The notes: generated by a model from the sequence alone, not told the origin. A DNA stretch of 64,000 nt from Beta vulgaris subsp. vulgaris (GCF_026745355.1 NC_079205.1:41277182-41341181), one strand, 5' to 3'. Numbered from the stretch's first letter, positions 1-10,636 are shown. Program-made: numbers and translations.

Positions 1-1
1 G

Positions 2-1028
2 TCTGTGGATATGAACAGTCCTCGGCCTGAGGGGCAAGCCGAGCAGACTGAGGAGACTCGTATCTCCCTTCACTCTGAGGACTTTTGTCCGGTTCGGAGC
101 CCACAGTATACCCCCGCCACTCCCCGTCGTGGTCTGACCGACAATTCGGAGGAAATAAGCCTGGCCCTGGCGAAGTCGTTCTCCGAGTTGGACATCCACG
201 GGTTGGACACCCGTTGGACTAATGCGGTTGACTACCTGTTCAGCCCTGCTGATCAGGACTACATCAACGCCACCAGCGGGGCTCGGGCGACGATCTGTTC
301 CGCTGCTGGGTCGAGGTGAGCCCCAATCCTTTATTCTGAACTTTTTGTTTTTGCTCCCTACCTTAATGCTTGTTTTGTGTTTTCAGTTCTCTGCTCGGTT
401 GGCCAATGTGGCCAAGAACAGGGTCAGCTTGGCCGAGGAGGTGGCAGATCTTGAGGCAAAGGGAAAGAAGCACTTTGATGACCTCCATGCTGTGAAGGAG
501 GGCCAAAGGATAGCCGAGGCCAAATTCGCCAACATCGAGATGTGCATTAAACGGGATCAAGAGGATTTCCACAAAGAGCGGGACCAATGGGCTCTAGACA
601 AGGCCAAACTCATCAAGGACAAGGAGGATGCCGAACTATCCAAGTTAGCAGCTGAGAAGCAAACAGCCGATGCGCTCAACAAAGTCGCCGATCTGATGGC
701 CAAGTTGGCTGAACTGGAGGCGCGTCCGTCTTCCGAGGATGAGTGGTTCGCAGCCTGGAAGGAATCCAAGGCATGTGAGACCTTCGTCAATCAGGTCGGC
801 TCGGTCGCCTAGAAGATGGGGCAGGATGATGCCTTGAAGCGATTGAAGGAGGCCTTGGCCAAATCCCATCCGTCTTTCTCCTGGTCCGAGGCTATGGTGA
901 GCTACAAGGTTTTGCAGGACGCTGAAGATCAGGCCATCCTCGCCGAAATAAAAATTGATCTGTCAGAGGGCTCCGAGGAGGCCACGGAGGCCGAGGATGC
1001 CGAGGAGGCCGCTGTAGAGGACCAGTAA
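2..1028 (+). pseudogene. Antisense accessory ORF of the Tat element, coiled coil, one intron
   Basis: This ORF runs opposite to the pol genes and lies downstream of integrase, where Tat elements carry an extra antisense ORF of unknown function. The start is off the window. Exon 1 runs to 315, followed by a typical GT..AG intron (316-386) with a pyrimidine-rich 3' part ending TTTTCAG. Exon 2 starts at 387 and encodes a heptad-like coiled coil (387-720, rich in K, E, A and L) and an acidic Glu/Ala-rich C-terminus. The frame before the intron (open from position 2) does not join exon 2 directly; a one-base shift near 280-290 puts the last residues (GDDLFRCWVE) in frame. An in-frame TAG at 810-812 looks like a CAG-to-TAG change, as the same frame continues from 816 to 1028. 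It is therefore a decayed copy. Function is unknown. Confidence 0.7.
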
Positions 1029-1458
1029 GTAAGTAACCTGGGTTGGCGAGGTCCGAGGAGCTCACGGGGAGCACTAATGAGCAGACCGACCCCCCTGTTG
1101 CTTAGGCTTGTACTTTGCTTTTTGTTTTGCATTAGTTAGCTTTGGTAGTACCAGGCCTTAGCTTGTAACCTGACTTTTTATATGAATGAAAACTATGATT
1201 TACTTACTCTCGTTTTATCCGACCACCTCTGAGCTGTTTGTCAATTGTAATTATTTTTTCGATATTTTTGCTCAAGTACATTTATCTTTCCGGACTGGTT
1301 AAGTCATGCTTTGATTGAGTATTGCACTATTGAAATCGAAGTTGACTGGTTAAGTAAATTCATATATATCTGACCTGAAATGGTCCGAGCAATTACATGC
1401 CATAGACTTTTGGCCAGTTTACATCTTACATATATGCGCCGATTGCAATTATCGAACA
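1029..1458. other. Non-coding stretch between antisense ORF and integrase end
   Basis: No credible ORF. The first ~170 bases read like the 3' untranslated region of the antisense ORF (AT-rich, ending around the ATATGAATGAAAAC stretch near 1180). The rest separates two convergent coding units, pol on minus and the antisense ORF on plus. Confidence 0.5.
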
Positions 1459-1830
1459 TTAGACATAGAATTTTTTGAGGTTGTCCGCATTCCATGGCCG
1501 AGCAAGTGGAACGCCTTCAGGGTTCTCCAGTCGGAATGTGCCAGGCTTGATTACTTTGGTGACTTTATAAGGGCCATCCCAGTTAGCCCCCAACTTCCCT
1601 TTTAGGTGTGAGAGCCCTGTTGCCTCAACCTTCCTTACGACCCAGTCGCCGAGCTGGATGGGCCTTGCTTTTACTCGACGGTTGAATTGCCGAGTCACTC
1701 TTTGCTTGTAACGAATTGATCTTAACAAGGCATTGCCCCTCGTTTCCGGTAATAGGTCCAGATTGATAGGCTTCTCTTCCTCGTATTTCTCGAAGTCGTA
1801 GAAGGTTATTTGAGGTGAAGGAATGCCGAC

Positions 1831-3145
1831 CACTATTAGAATAAATGCTATTTCCTGCGGTTAAAAAGTATCATATTGCTGCGATTTTGGGAGCGCAGCA
1901 ATTAAGGGGGCAATAATAGGTATTAATTATATTGCTGCGGTTTTAAACCGCAGCAATATCTCAACATATTGCTGCGGTTTCTAGCAGAAAACCGCAGCAA
2001 TATTATTATTTTATATCAGAAAAAATCCAGGATATTGTTGCGGTTTCTGGTCAAAACCGCAGCAATATGACCTGGTACAAAAAAAAAAAAATTTTGCCAA
2101 TTAAAGTTGAAATATTAAAACCAAACAGTTAACACATTCACTATCCATTAAATTTGCAGACAAACTGAAGATAAAATGTTTATTAATATATAAAGATGAA
2201 AAATCTAATTACATCAATATTACAAAAGAATAAAATGTAAAATAGCAAAGCAAAATTAAAAAAAAGAATTATCAGTAAATGACTAATAAGAACAAATAAT
2301 ACTAAAAAATAAAAAACTGAAAATAAAAAAGAGATCTAACTACAAACCAAATTTAAGAAACGAAAAAACAACGAAAATAAAAACGAAAAAAAACAGAAAA
2401 TTCTAAACAAAAAAGCGATTGACAGAAGACTAAAGTGAACAGATCTTGAAACTAAAGTGAACTATGACAGAAGACGCGAAGAAAACGACCGCGAACAAGG
2501 ACGGACGACCGATGGCTTGGTGAATGACGAGGAAGACGACGTTGGTAAGAGGGTTTGAAGGAGACGTTGATTTCAAACGACCCACGAGAGATGGCGACTG
2601 GAGATGGTGTGATTGAGCCGTTGATTTCGAACGACCCACGAGAGATGGCGACTGGAGATGGCGTGATTGAGCTTCGAACGACCGGCGTGATTGAGCCACT
2701 GATTTCGAACGACCCACGAGAGAAGGTTGAACGACCAGCGTGATTGAGCCGTGATTGAGACGTTGGTCACATAAAGTTTGTAAGCTACGAATCTGGCGTG
2801 ATTGAGCCGTGATGGAGACGGTTAATTTCGAACGGTCGACTGGCGTGATTGAGCCGTTGATTTCGAACGGTTAACCGGCTTGATTGGGAGGAGAGAGATA
2901 AGATGAGGAGAGGAGAGATAGAAGATGAGGCAGGAGGCGTGATATGATGAGAGGAGAGGAGAGAGAGAAGATAAGGGGGGAGGCGTGAAATGATAGAGGA
3001 AAAGAGGAGAGAGGGATTTGGGCGGGAACCACAGCAATATTGTTATTTTCTGTTTTTTCTTTTTTTTTTTTTGCGTGTTATATTGCTGCGTATAGGTAAA
3101 ACCGCAGCAATATCACCGCAACAAATAGCATTTATTCTACTAGTG
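1831..3145. mobile_element. Non-autonomous CACTA (En/Spm) element
   Basis: The ends start CACTATTAGAATAAATGC (1831) and, on the other strand, CACTAGTAGAATAAATGC (3145), an inverted repeat of about 24 bp with the diagnostic CACTA terminus. It is flanked by the 3-bp duplication GAC (1828-1830 and 3146-3148), as expected for the superfamily. Subterminal repeats based on ATATTGCTGCGGTTT occur in both orientations at 1870-2070 and 3030-3120, the usual transposase-binding architecture. There is no transposase ORF. The interior is AT-rich with a GA-rich tandem repeat. Confidence 0.93.
2563..2880. repeat. Tandem repeat inside the CACTA element
   Basis: A unit of about 55 bp (starting GTTGATTTCGAACGACCCAC, then a block rich in GAGATGG and ending GTGATTGAGCC) occurs twice almost intact at about 2565-2672. 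Shortened copies follow to about 2880, mostly keeping GCGTGATTGAGCCG and TTTCGAACG. The short ORFs seen on both strands here follow from the repeat and are not credible genes. Confidence 0.7.
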
Positions 3146-3780
3146 GACTTCTACGGGAAGAACTGCTTCACTACCATATACCAGACCGAACGGGGAACAT
3201 CCCGTAGCTTCTTTAGTTATTGTTCGAGCTGACCAAAGAAATCTAGGCAAATCATCTACCCAAACCCCTTTTGCGGCTTCTAAGGATTTTTTTATTCCTT
3301 TGAGCACTATCTTGTTGGCAGATTCAGCTTGGCCATTGGTTTGCGGCCGAGATACTGCAGAGAACCTGCTATGTATGCCGAAGCGGACACAATATTCCCG
3401 ATTGGGTCCACTGTTGAACTGCCTGCCATTATTTGATACTAAGGCTCTGGGTACCCCAAATCTGGTGATGATGTTCTTCCATATGAATGCTTGCACTTGT
3501 TTGTCAGTGATGGTGGCACGCGGCTCGGCTTCTGTCCACTTGGTGAAATAGTCTATTGCCACTATCAAGAACATACGTTGACCCGAGGTTTGGGGGAAGG
3601 GGCCGAGCAGGTCCATACCCCATTTGTCGAAAGGAAGAACCGCTTGTATTAAAGTGAGAGGGGAGGTTGGGGATCTCGGGATATCCGAGTGGATTTGGGA
3701 AGAGGGGCTCCTCTTCACCAGTTCTTGAGCATCTGCCTTGAGAGTGGGCCAGTAGTATCCTGCCCTTAGAGCTTTTCCAG

Positions 3781-4479
3781 CTATGGTTTATCCGCCCTGA
3801 TGGCTACCACACGCCCCTTGGTTTGTATCTCCCTTATGATGTAATTTCCCTCTTCAGGAGTTACACACTTCAGGAGTGGATGAGTGTATGATTTCTTGTA
3901 AAGTTGCTCACCATGCCAGAGGAACCACCCTGCTCGATGCTTGATTTTTTCAGCCTCCTTAGCCTCTTCTGGTAGCACCCCATCTCTCACGTATCTGACC
4001 ACCTCGTCCATCCAGGTGGACGTCCGATCCAATGGCAGCTGCCCTTTGGCATTTATGCTAGGCTGGTGGAGCACTTCCCACATTATTGTCCGAGGGGCCG
4101 ACCCTTCTGCTGAGCTGGCTATGCGAGCTAGGGTGTCGGCTTGCTGGTTTTCCGACCTGGGTATGTGGTTGATGTGGAAGTGAGAAAGCTTCTTGACGAA
4201 TTCCTGGGTTTTGGCTAAGTACATCCGCACATTATCTTCCTTTGCTTCGTACTCTCCCGAGACCTGACCCACTATGAGCTGGGAGTCCGATCGGGCCTCG
4301 ACTGCTGTAGCCCCTGCCAAAATGCAGAGCTGGATCCCCAGGATGAGGGCCTCATACTCCGCTTCATTATTAGACCCCAGAAATTCAAACTTAATAGTGT
4401 ACTCCTTCTCTTCGACTGGTGGTTTAAGTACCAATCCAGCTCCGCAACCCGACTTGGTGGAAGAACCATCCACGAACAA
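3781..4479 (-). pseudogene. Second (archaeal-type) RNase H of the Tat element
   Basis: RNase H removes RNA from the RNA/DNA hybrid during reverse transcription. The open frame of 232 codons begins FVDGSSTKSGCGAG (first catalytic Asp), has NNEAEYEAL (catalytic Glu), ARSDSQLIVGQV (Asp) and QQADTLARIA (last Asp), the four-residue set of an intact fold. It follows the standard RNase H at about 4600-4831. Two RNase H domains in this order mark the Tat lineage. The frame runs on into the integrase zinc-binding region (CVTPEEGNYI) and stops at 3781. Confidence 0.85.
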
Positions 4480-4588
4480 TTCCTACTCCTCTCTTTGGCC
4501 GACCGGGGGTCAAGTTGTGCATTCTGTTATGAAATCAGCCAAGGCTTGGGCTTTTATTGCCCTTCTAGGCTCATATTCCAAACCGAAA

Positions 4589-5869
4589 TCAGCCAGTTGA
4601 TCGGCCCAGTCCCATCATCCGATTGGAGTGGTTTCTGTTTTCTATGACTTTGCGGAGGTGTTGTCCGGTGAGGACTTTAATTTGGTGGGCTTGAAAGTAG
4701 GGTTTTAGTTTTCGACTAGCCATGACGAGGGCGAAGACCATCTTCTCCACTTCGCTATATTTTGCTTCTGCCCCTCGGAAGGCATGGCTAATGAAATAGA
4801 TCGGGTGTTGGGTCCCTTCCCTTTCAGCCACCAGTTGGCGTTTCAGATACTGCTAAGTAAATGAACAATGTTTCCCCCGGTAAGGGGGACATGAGCTTCG
4901 GAAGAGTTGAGAGGTGTTGTTTGAGGGAGGTGAAGGCTTGCTCAACTTCTTCATCCCATGTGAATTCCTTCCTCTTGAGAGCCTTGAAGAAGAACAGGCT
5001 CTTGTCAGCCGACCGGGATAGGAAGCATCCGAGTGTAGCTAAATAGTCGGTGAGGCGCTGTACTTCTCTGACATTCCGAGGGGACTTCATCTCAAGCACA
5101 ACCTTGATTTTATCTGGGTTGGCTTCAATACCCCTCTCATTAACCAGATTTTCGAGGCACTTACCCCCTTTTACCCCGAAAACACATTTCTTAAGGTTGA
5201 GCATCATGCGACACTTTCTCAAAGTGTTCAGCGTCTCCCTCAGGTCAGCTGGATGATTAGAGTGAGCCTTGCTTTTGACTATCATGTTGTCAACATACAC
5301 CTCTATGTTCCGACCCAACTGACAACTGAAGATTTTGTTAACCGTCCGCTGGTAGGTGGCCCAGCATTTTTCAGGCCAAACGGCATCTTCTTGTAACAAT
5401 AAACCCCCTGAGGGGTAGTGAAGGCAATATGTACTCGGTCGTGCTCTGCCATCGGAATCTGGTGATAGCCTGCATTAGCGTCCATGAAGCTTAGGAGGGC
5501 GTGGCCAGCCGTAGAATCGACCAGCCTATCAATTTTGGGGAGAGGGTGATTATCCTTTGGACAGGCCTTGTTCAGGTCTGTGAAATCCACGCACATACGC
5601 CAAGCCCCATTCGCCTTCTTGACCAGCACAACGTTGGCCAACCATTCCGAGTATTGACACTCCTCTATGAATCCGGCCTCGAGTAGCTTTTTAACTTCGA
5701 CCGCTGTAGCTTTGCATCTTTCTGGGCCTTGGTGCCTTAGCTTTTGCTTGACCGGCTTGTATCCTTCCTTGATGTTAAGCTCGTGGCACATAATTTTAGG
5801 ATCAAGGTCGAGCATTTCTGAAGCTTCATAGGCGAACACGTCTTGATATTCTCTGAGCACCTCGACCAC
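4589..5869 (-). pseudogene. Reverse transcriptase and first RNase H of the Tat element
   Basis: RT covers about 4990-5869: RMCVDFTDLNKACPKD, SFMDANAGYHQIPM (catalytic Asp) and MPFGLKNAG follow in order. A frameshift near 5360-5399 moves the frame, which continues with GRNIEVYVDNMIVKSKAHS. The catalytic pair expected as YVDD reads YVDN (Asn codon at 5286-5288). A second frameshift near 4830 leads to the first RNase H (HPIYFISHAFRGAEAKYSE, about 4600-4820). The polymerase cannot work as it stands. Confidence 0.88.
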
Positions 5870-6174
5870 CTGTGCTCTTGTTTAGGGGTCTAGGGGTTTG
5901 CCCACCCTCACAGTCCGACCGGGTTCTCCCTCGATCACCACTTCTTCATCTTCCTCAGCTGGCTGAGGTCGTTCGTATTGTTTAGAGTTTTCCGTGATAT
6001 ATACCCCAAGGTTCTTTGGTGAATCCTCCTCTCTTTTCCCTTCTTCGAGTCCTTTTGGACGTCGATTGCAGCTCTATTCTTCAAACTATTAACATAGCAT
6101 TCTCTTCCGGCTTGCTGATCACCTTGTATCTTCCCGACTTTTCCATCATCAGTTTTGAACTGCATAGGCAGTTC

Positions 6175-6850
6175 TTAGGTGGAGATAGCAGCCTTTGTTT
6201 TGTTCAGAGTAAGTAGCCCCATTATTATGTTGTATGGCAAGGGGATGTCGACCACCAGGAAGTCAATTGGTAGGCTTCTTCCTTTGCCTTTCTCGCCCAT
6301 CCCGGTGGGAAGCTTTATCGATCCGACCGGATGCACAGAGTTTCCCCCGAAGCCTATGAGTGGCTGATCGAGTGGTGTGACATCCTTCTCCTTATACTTC
6401 AGCTTTTTCAGGCATTCCATCATGATGATATCGGCCGATTTTACCCTGGAATTGGCTACTTTGAGTTCGATGACCAGGGGGTCATCATGGGGTACACTAG
6501 GGGTGTTCAATGTCGGATATCGGATCGGGGAAATTGTGATCCGAATCCGATCCGAAAAGTTCGGGTAAGTGATCCGAATCCGATCCGAAATTTTCGGATA
6601 CCCGAACTTTTCGGATCAGATCATCGGGTTTTCGGATTAGATACCGAATTTTCGGATCGGGTCCGTTGAAATTTTTGAAAAATCCCGATCTGTATCCGAT
6701 CCGAAAACCTGAAATTTTTTCCGGATACCCGATCTGAAATATCCGAAATCTTAAAATCGGATCGGATCGGCGGATCTTCGGATCGGATATTTTTGCACAC
6801 CCGTAAGGTACACTGACCGACCGACTGGGCTCCCCGAAAGTCATGATGGG
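6175..6850 (-). pseudogene. Aspartic protease region of the Tat element, active site deleted and MITE-split
   Basis: The upstream half (PIMTFGEPSRSV, about 6815-6850) and the downstream half (PHDDPLVIELKVANSRVKS, then ADIIMMECLKKL, 6175-6490) are separated by the 308-bp MITE at 6499-6806. In this family the segment between the basic VK and SADII holds the catalytic Asp-Thr-Gly loop. Here VK is followed directly by SADII (near 6436), so the loop is missing. The LPYNIIMGLLTLN motif of the second half is still present. The product would have no proteolytic activity. Confidence 0.8.
6499..6806. mobile_element. hAT-type MITE with GGATCCGAA-rich core
   Basis: The 8-bp duplication GGTACACT stands at 6491-6498 and 6807-6814. 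The ends AGGGGTGTTCAA and, reversed, TTACGGGTGTGCAA form a short imperfect inverted repeat of the hAT kind. The interior is degenerate reiteration of CGGATC/GATCCGAA words. No coding capacity. It interrupts the protease, so it is younger than the retrotransposon. Confidence 0.85.
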
Positions 6851-8603
6851 GCAGTCCGACCAGCATGGCTGGACCTCTAACACTTGATGTTTGAGGTTTT
6901 GGAGGTTAGCTTTTCTGGCTCGGCCGGTTAGGCCTCCTGAGGCGAAGCCACCTGCTATGACTCCAATGAATCCCTCCGTATCCCCACTGTTAGACTGACC
7001 GACCTTCTGCTTCCCCTTCTCTTCGTTGGTGTGCTTGAGATAGCGGTTCATCTTTCCTTGGTCGGCCAAGTTGTCCAGCCCTTTCTTCAGTTCTTTACAA
7101 TCTTTGGTGGTATGACCACATTCTCGGTGGTACTCGCACCACTGGCTCTTGTCTCGCCGATAGGCAGATGTCCGAATAGGGGGAGGATGAGGGAGCATAG
7201 ACTTGTTCTTGATATCCAAGTAAACTTCTCTCTGATTCTTGTTGAACGGGGGATCGTTTCCATGGTTTGTAAAGCGGTCCGACCTACCACCCGTTTTTGT
7301 GCTTGGGCTGATCTCTACGGCCACCTTCTTCTTTTCTCTTCTTACCCCCATCTTTCGAGTGGTGGCAAATGTCTGCCGCTTGGATAAACCTTTGGGCCTT
7401 CGTCATGGCCTCGGAAAAGGTCTTGACTTCACTTTCAGCCAACGTCCATCTGAGCCGACCAGGCTGTAACCCAGATATGAGAGCAGCGAATGCTACTGCG
7501 TCCTGCAGATTAGACACCTTCACAGATTCTTCATTAAATCTCTTTATCTAGTCGGCTAGACTCTCATTCTTTTCATGTTTGACCCCCATAAGATGAAGGC
7601 TTGTTTTCTTTTGTCTCTTCCCTACCACGAACTGATGGGTAAACATATCTTCGAGCACCGCGAAGTCAGTGATGATTCCGGCAGGTAACTCTTGGAATCA
7701 GTTTAGCGCAAGCCCCTTCAGCGTGGTGGGGAAGAATCGGCACCATGCGGCCTCGCAGCTAGTCTGCACGCTCATTTGGGCCTTGTAAGTAGCCATATGA
7801 TCTTCCGGGTCGGTTAGGCCCGCGAACTGCTCGATCAGGGGTGTTTTGATCTTTCCTTGGGTAGGGGTATCTATGATCTCCCGGCTGAATGGGGTCATAA
7901 ATTTCAGGGTCCCATTGCCCAACCTCAGGGGCTTGGATTGTGCTGGATCACCTTGCCCCTCTCGCTGAGCTGCTCTTCGATCTAGGAGCTGGCTGGCGTC
8001 ATACCCCTGACTGCGGCGCTTCTCATTGAGGAAGTGCTTGGCATCCTTTGGGTTGCGACGAGGGTTGCCCCTCGGCGACTTAGAGACGTGAGTCTCCTCC
8101 TGCCTGAGGGCGAATTCGCGACGAGCCGACCTCTCTCTAGGTGGAGGACGCTCATCCTGCCTTGACGGTTCCCTTTGGGACCGATTGGGTTCCTTGGTCG
8201 CTGACCTCTGTCGGTTAGGCTGGCCGCGAGCTGAGCGGGGGTCATGTTCTTCCCTCTGAGGGCGCCTCAGAACATTATTGTCCCGTTGATGGAGGGTTTG
8301 ATTCTGACCTTGCCCCTGCTGGAGGGTGGTCAGAATTTGCATAATGCTTTGTTGTAGGGTCTGCTGCAGCTGAGCTGCTATGTGAGCTATATCAGTTGTG
8401 AACAGCGGTTGGGGGTCAACATGTTGTATTTCCCGAGAGGGGGATGGCTGATGTTCTTGAGATAATTCCAGGTTAGGATCCATTGTCTGAACCGTGGGAG
8501 ACCGTGTTCGAGCTGACCTCCTATGGTGGGAAGGAGAAGGTTCCCTCTCGAACCTTTTGGGTTGAGCAGACTGCTTGTTACGAGTATTTTTGGATGGTGC
8601 CAT
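6840..8603 (-). pseudogene. gag of the Tat element
   Basis: Gag forms the virus-like particle. The start codon at 8603 begins a basic N-terminus (MAPSKNTRNKQSAQ), followed by an Arg/Gln/Pro-rich stretch and the capsid-like region (FAGLTDPEDHMATYKAQM near 7790). An in-frame stop follows at about 7695 and another near 7550. The capsid part resumes at 7284-7523 (VKVSNLQDAVAFAALISGLQ). A frame change near 7300-7350 leads to the knuckle CEYHRECGHTTKDC (7097-7138), a C-x6-C-x-H-x4-C variant typical of Tat gag. Confidence 0.85.
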
Positions 8604-8683
8604 TGCTGAACAACACTTGGGTTAGGTTCCGCTGAGTAGCAGGTGAACTTTGCTGAGTGGTGGCGAAGTAACTTTTTGTATTT

Positions 8684-8701
8684 TCCCCACAGACGGTGCC
8701 A
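8684..8701 (-). promoter_or_regulatory. Primer binding site of the Tat element
   Basis: On the minus strand TGGCACCGTCTGTGGGGA follows the LTR after three bases (GTT). It starts with the TGG that pairs with tRNA CCA ends and resembles the TGGCGCCG-type sites of plant gypsy elements. The exact tRNA was not determined. Confidence 0.7.
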
Positions 8702-8704
8702 AAC

Positions 8705-9158
8705 TGTTTCCGTTTAGAAATTAAGGTTAATGGCCAGTGCTGAGCAAGTCTCTAATCCCAGCAGAGCTGGTTATCTGTTTACCGGAATCCTGCAAAACAC
8801 GTAAAACTACCCCGGGGGTTGTTCCGTGATCGCCCCTCCCACGCTCAAGTCAGTTGATGATTGAGGTAGAGAGAGAGTCTAGAGTGAGAAACTCGGGTTA
8901 GTTGTGTGAGAATTCAATATCTTTGCCTTGATAGGACAAGGGGTATCTATAGTGGTGAGGACCCCTAGGAAAAGACCTTTTTGATAGGACAGTTTCCCTA
9001 GGGATTGGCAAGATGGCCCTTTTTGATATGATTCTTGTGGGACCCCCAGGGAGCCCAGAAAAGGTTAAGAGCCATGTCACAGCAGGTGAGACCCACGGTG
9101 CTTGTGTGGCGGTGCCAGCTGGCATAGGGCCTTTGACCAGACTCAAGGGGCCCAAACA
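8705..9158 (-). repeat. 5' LTR of the Tat element
   Basis: On the minus strand it starts TGTTTGGGCC and ends GGAAACA; the TGTTT..AAACA ends are inverted as usual. The right edge meets AT-rich minisatellite DNA at 9159 and the left edge meets the primer binding site. Its partner LTR is outside the window. The short ORFs within it are not credible. Confidence 0.8.
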
Positions 9159-9490
9159 TATATACTTTATCATATTAACATATACTATATCATTTTAACA
9201 TACACTATATTATTTTAACATGCACTATATATATCATTTTAACATACACTATATCATTTTAACATATACTATATCATTTTAACATACACTATTTCATTTT
9301 AACATACACTATATCATTTTAACATATACTATATCATTTTAACATACACTATATCATTTTAACATACACTATATCATTTTAACACACACTATATCATTTT
9401 AACATACATTATATCATTTCAAAACACATAATCTGATGTCAATATACACTGTCAAAGAACTATCACAACAACACTATCATTTGAAAATAC
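9159..9490. repeat. 20-bp minisatellite, copy A left part
   Basis: About 15 tandem units of AACATACACTATATCATTTT with point changes, ending in more diverged ATACACT units. It is bounded by the Tat LTR on the left and the copia-1 LTR on the right. The array resumes at 20399 after copia-1, so both retrotransposons landed in one array. The same unit forms the array at 34660-35283. Confidence 0.9.
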
Positions 9491-9495
9491 ACTGT

Positions 9496-10634
9496 TGTTG
9501 AGTTCCCAGTTTTGAGTTTTGAATGATGACAAACCACATTGAACTATTATATTGCATGCATGTTTTTGTTTACATGTGTAGGTGCCAAAGTACAAGTTCA
9601 ATGGATAGAAAGACGAAGCTAGTGAAGCCAAGTCTTAACGAAATTGCATGAAGACCAAGATCAAGTTGTAGCTTTTAGGTCTTAGATGCAATGTAAGTGG
9701 TATAAAGGTTTTGATGCACTATAAAGGTTTGAAACTCGAGAGATGAGCTAGTTGTGAATGACAAGTAACCTCGGGTACTTGTCATACACAACTACAAGTA
9801 AAACTTGGTTGATTGGAACAGTCTGGGAACAGATCTGAACCAGTCCTCTAAGGTTTACTTCATGCATTCGTATTTAAAAAAAAAAAAATTTCTTTCCGCG
9901 TAAAATTGATTTTCAAAATACACTGATGCATGGTTTGTTATGTGAGCAAGATTTCTTAAGTATGGTAAGTGTGTTATATGATATTATATTGAGTATATTT
10001 TCCTTGGAATAATTTCCATACTTCCGAGGAAAGTATACTCACATAATATCATGTAATATTTACTTACCAAAGGCTTATTTAAGAAGTACTGGTAGCATTC
10101 AAACCTTAAGCTTTTGCACGCATATTTTCATAATACTCCAAGCAAAAGCACTTGATCTCTTGAACTCTCAAATCCAAGCATAAACCTGAATACCACATAG
10201 ATCTTAAATTACTCTCATTCTAAGCGTGTAAGGCTATGTTGTTCTTGAGAGAAAAATTGATTGTAATTGAGCATTTTGTGAGTTCAGTTTGTTGGGGAAG
10301 TTGATCAGGGATCAACTTCATTTGAACGATCATAGTTGGTGGTTGAGTCGAACTTCCATAGGTGGAAGTTAGGGAATCAACTTGTGCATAGGTGCATAAG
10401 TGATTGAGTGTAATTCTTTTGTTATTCTGGGTTGATTAATAAAAGAGTGAGTGAGTGGAGGACGTAGACTTATTAGAAGTCGAACCTCGTTAAATCCTGG
10501 TGTTGTTTATTCATTGCTTTTATTTCCGCTGCTAGGGAACTGTTCTTTTACTGTTCTTACTATAATCGAAAAAGTTACAACATTCGGACAAACACTCAAT
10601 TCACCTCCCTTCTTAAGTGTCTCTTGCACTTACA
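9496..10634 (+). repeat. 5' LTR of copia-1
   Basis: Starts TGTTGAGTTCCC and ends CTTACA. It contains a large stem-loop at 9978-10052. Relative to the 3' LTR it has extra bases, including a short duplication around 9705-9730 (TATAAAGGTTTGATGCAC region). Short ORFs here also occur in the other LTR and are not genes. Confidence 0.93.
9978..10052. other. Long hairpin within the copia-1 5' LTR
   Basis: The left arm starts ATGATATTATATTGAGTATA and the right arm ends with its near complement (TATACTCACATAATATCAT). Arms are about 30 bases with a few mismatches and one bulge; the loop is about 14 bases. The same structure occurs in the 3' LTR at 19737-19811. Confidence 0.75.
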
Positions 10635-10636
10635 AT

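Larger units (their letters stand above)
1459..3780 (-). pseudogene. Integrase of the Tat element, split by a CACTA insertion
   Basis: Integrase catalyses insertion of the cDNA copy. The N-terminal zinc-binding part is degraded around 3719-3840, with a stop just after the second RNase H. The catalytic core covers 3146-3718: the first Asp lies in WGMDLLGPFPQ and the Glu region in NGQAESANK. The second Asp (expected in a SDNG context) reads SNNG at 3425-3436, an Asp-to-Asn change. The C-terminal part continues at 1459-1830 (DFEKYEEEK onward, ending NADNLKKFYV). Removing the 1831-3145 insertion and one copy of GAC rejoins the frame at AVLPVEV / GIPSPQ. No chromodomain is seen, as expected for Tat. 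Confidence 0.85.
1..9158 (-). mobile_element. Tat-lineage Ty3/gypsy retrotransposon, left end outside the window
   Basis: Read on the minus strand, the order is LTR (8705-9158), primer binding site, gag, protease, reverse transcriptase with a first RNase H, a second RNase H, then integrase. RT before integrase makes it Ty3/gypsy. A second RNase H between RNase H and integrase, a CX-H-C gag knuckle and an extra antisense ORF after pol are known traits of the Tat lineage (Grande, Retand, RIRE2 types). The 3' LTR must lie left of position 1, so the TSD cannot be checked. The element is dead: stops and frameshifts in gag, RT and integrase, and catalytic residues lost in protease, RT and integrase. 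A CACTA element and a hAT-type MITE are inserted into it. Its LTR abuts the minisatellite, so it inserted into that repeat. Confidence 0.9.

Noticed and set aside
2555..2770. Small ORFs on both strands around 2.4-2.8 kb
   Set aside because: They follow the GA-rich tandem repeat in the CACTA element.
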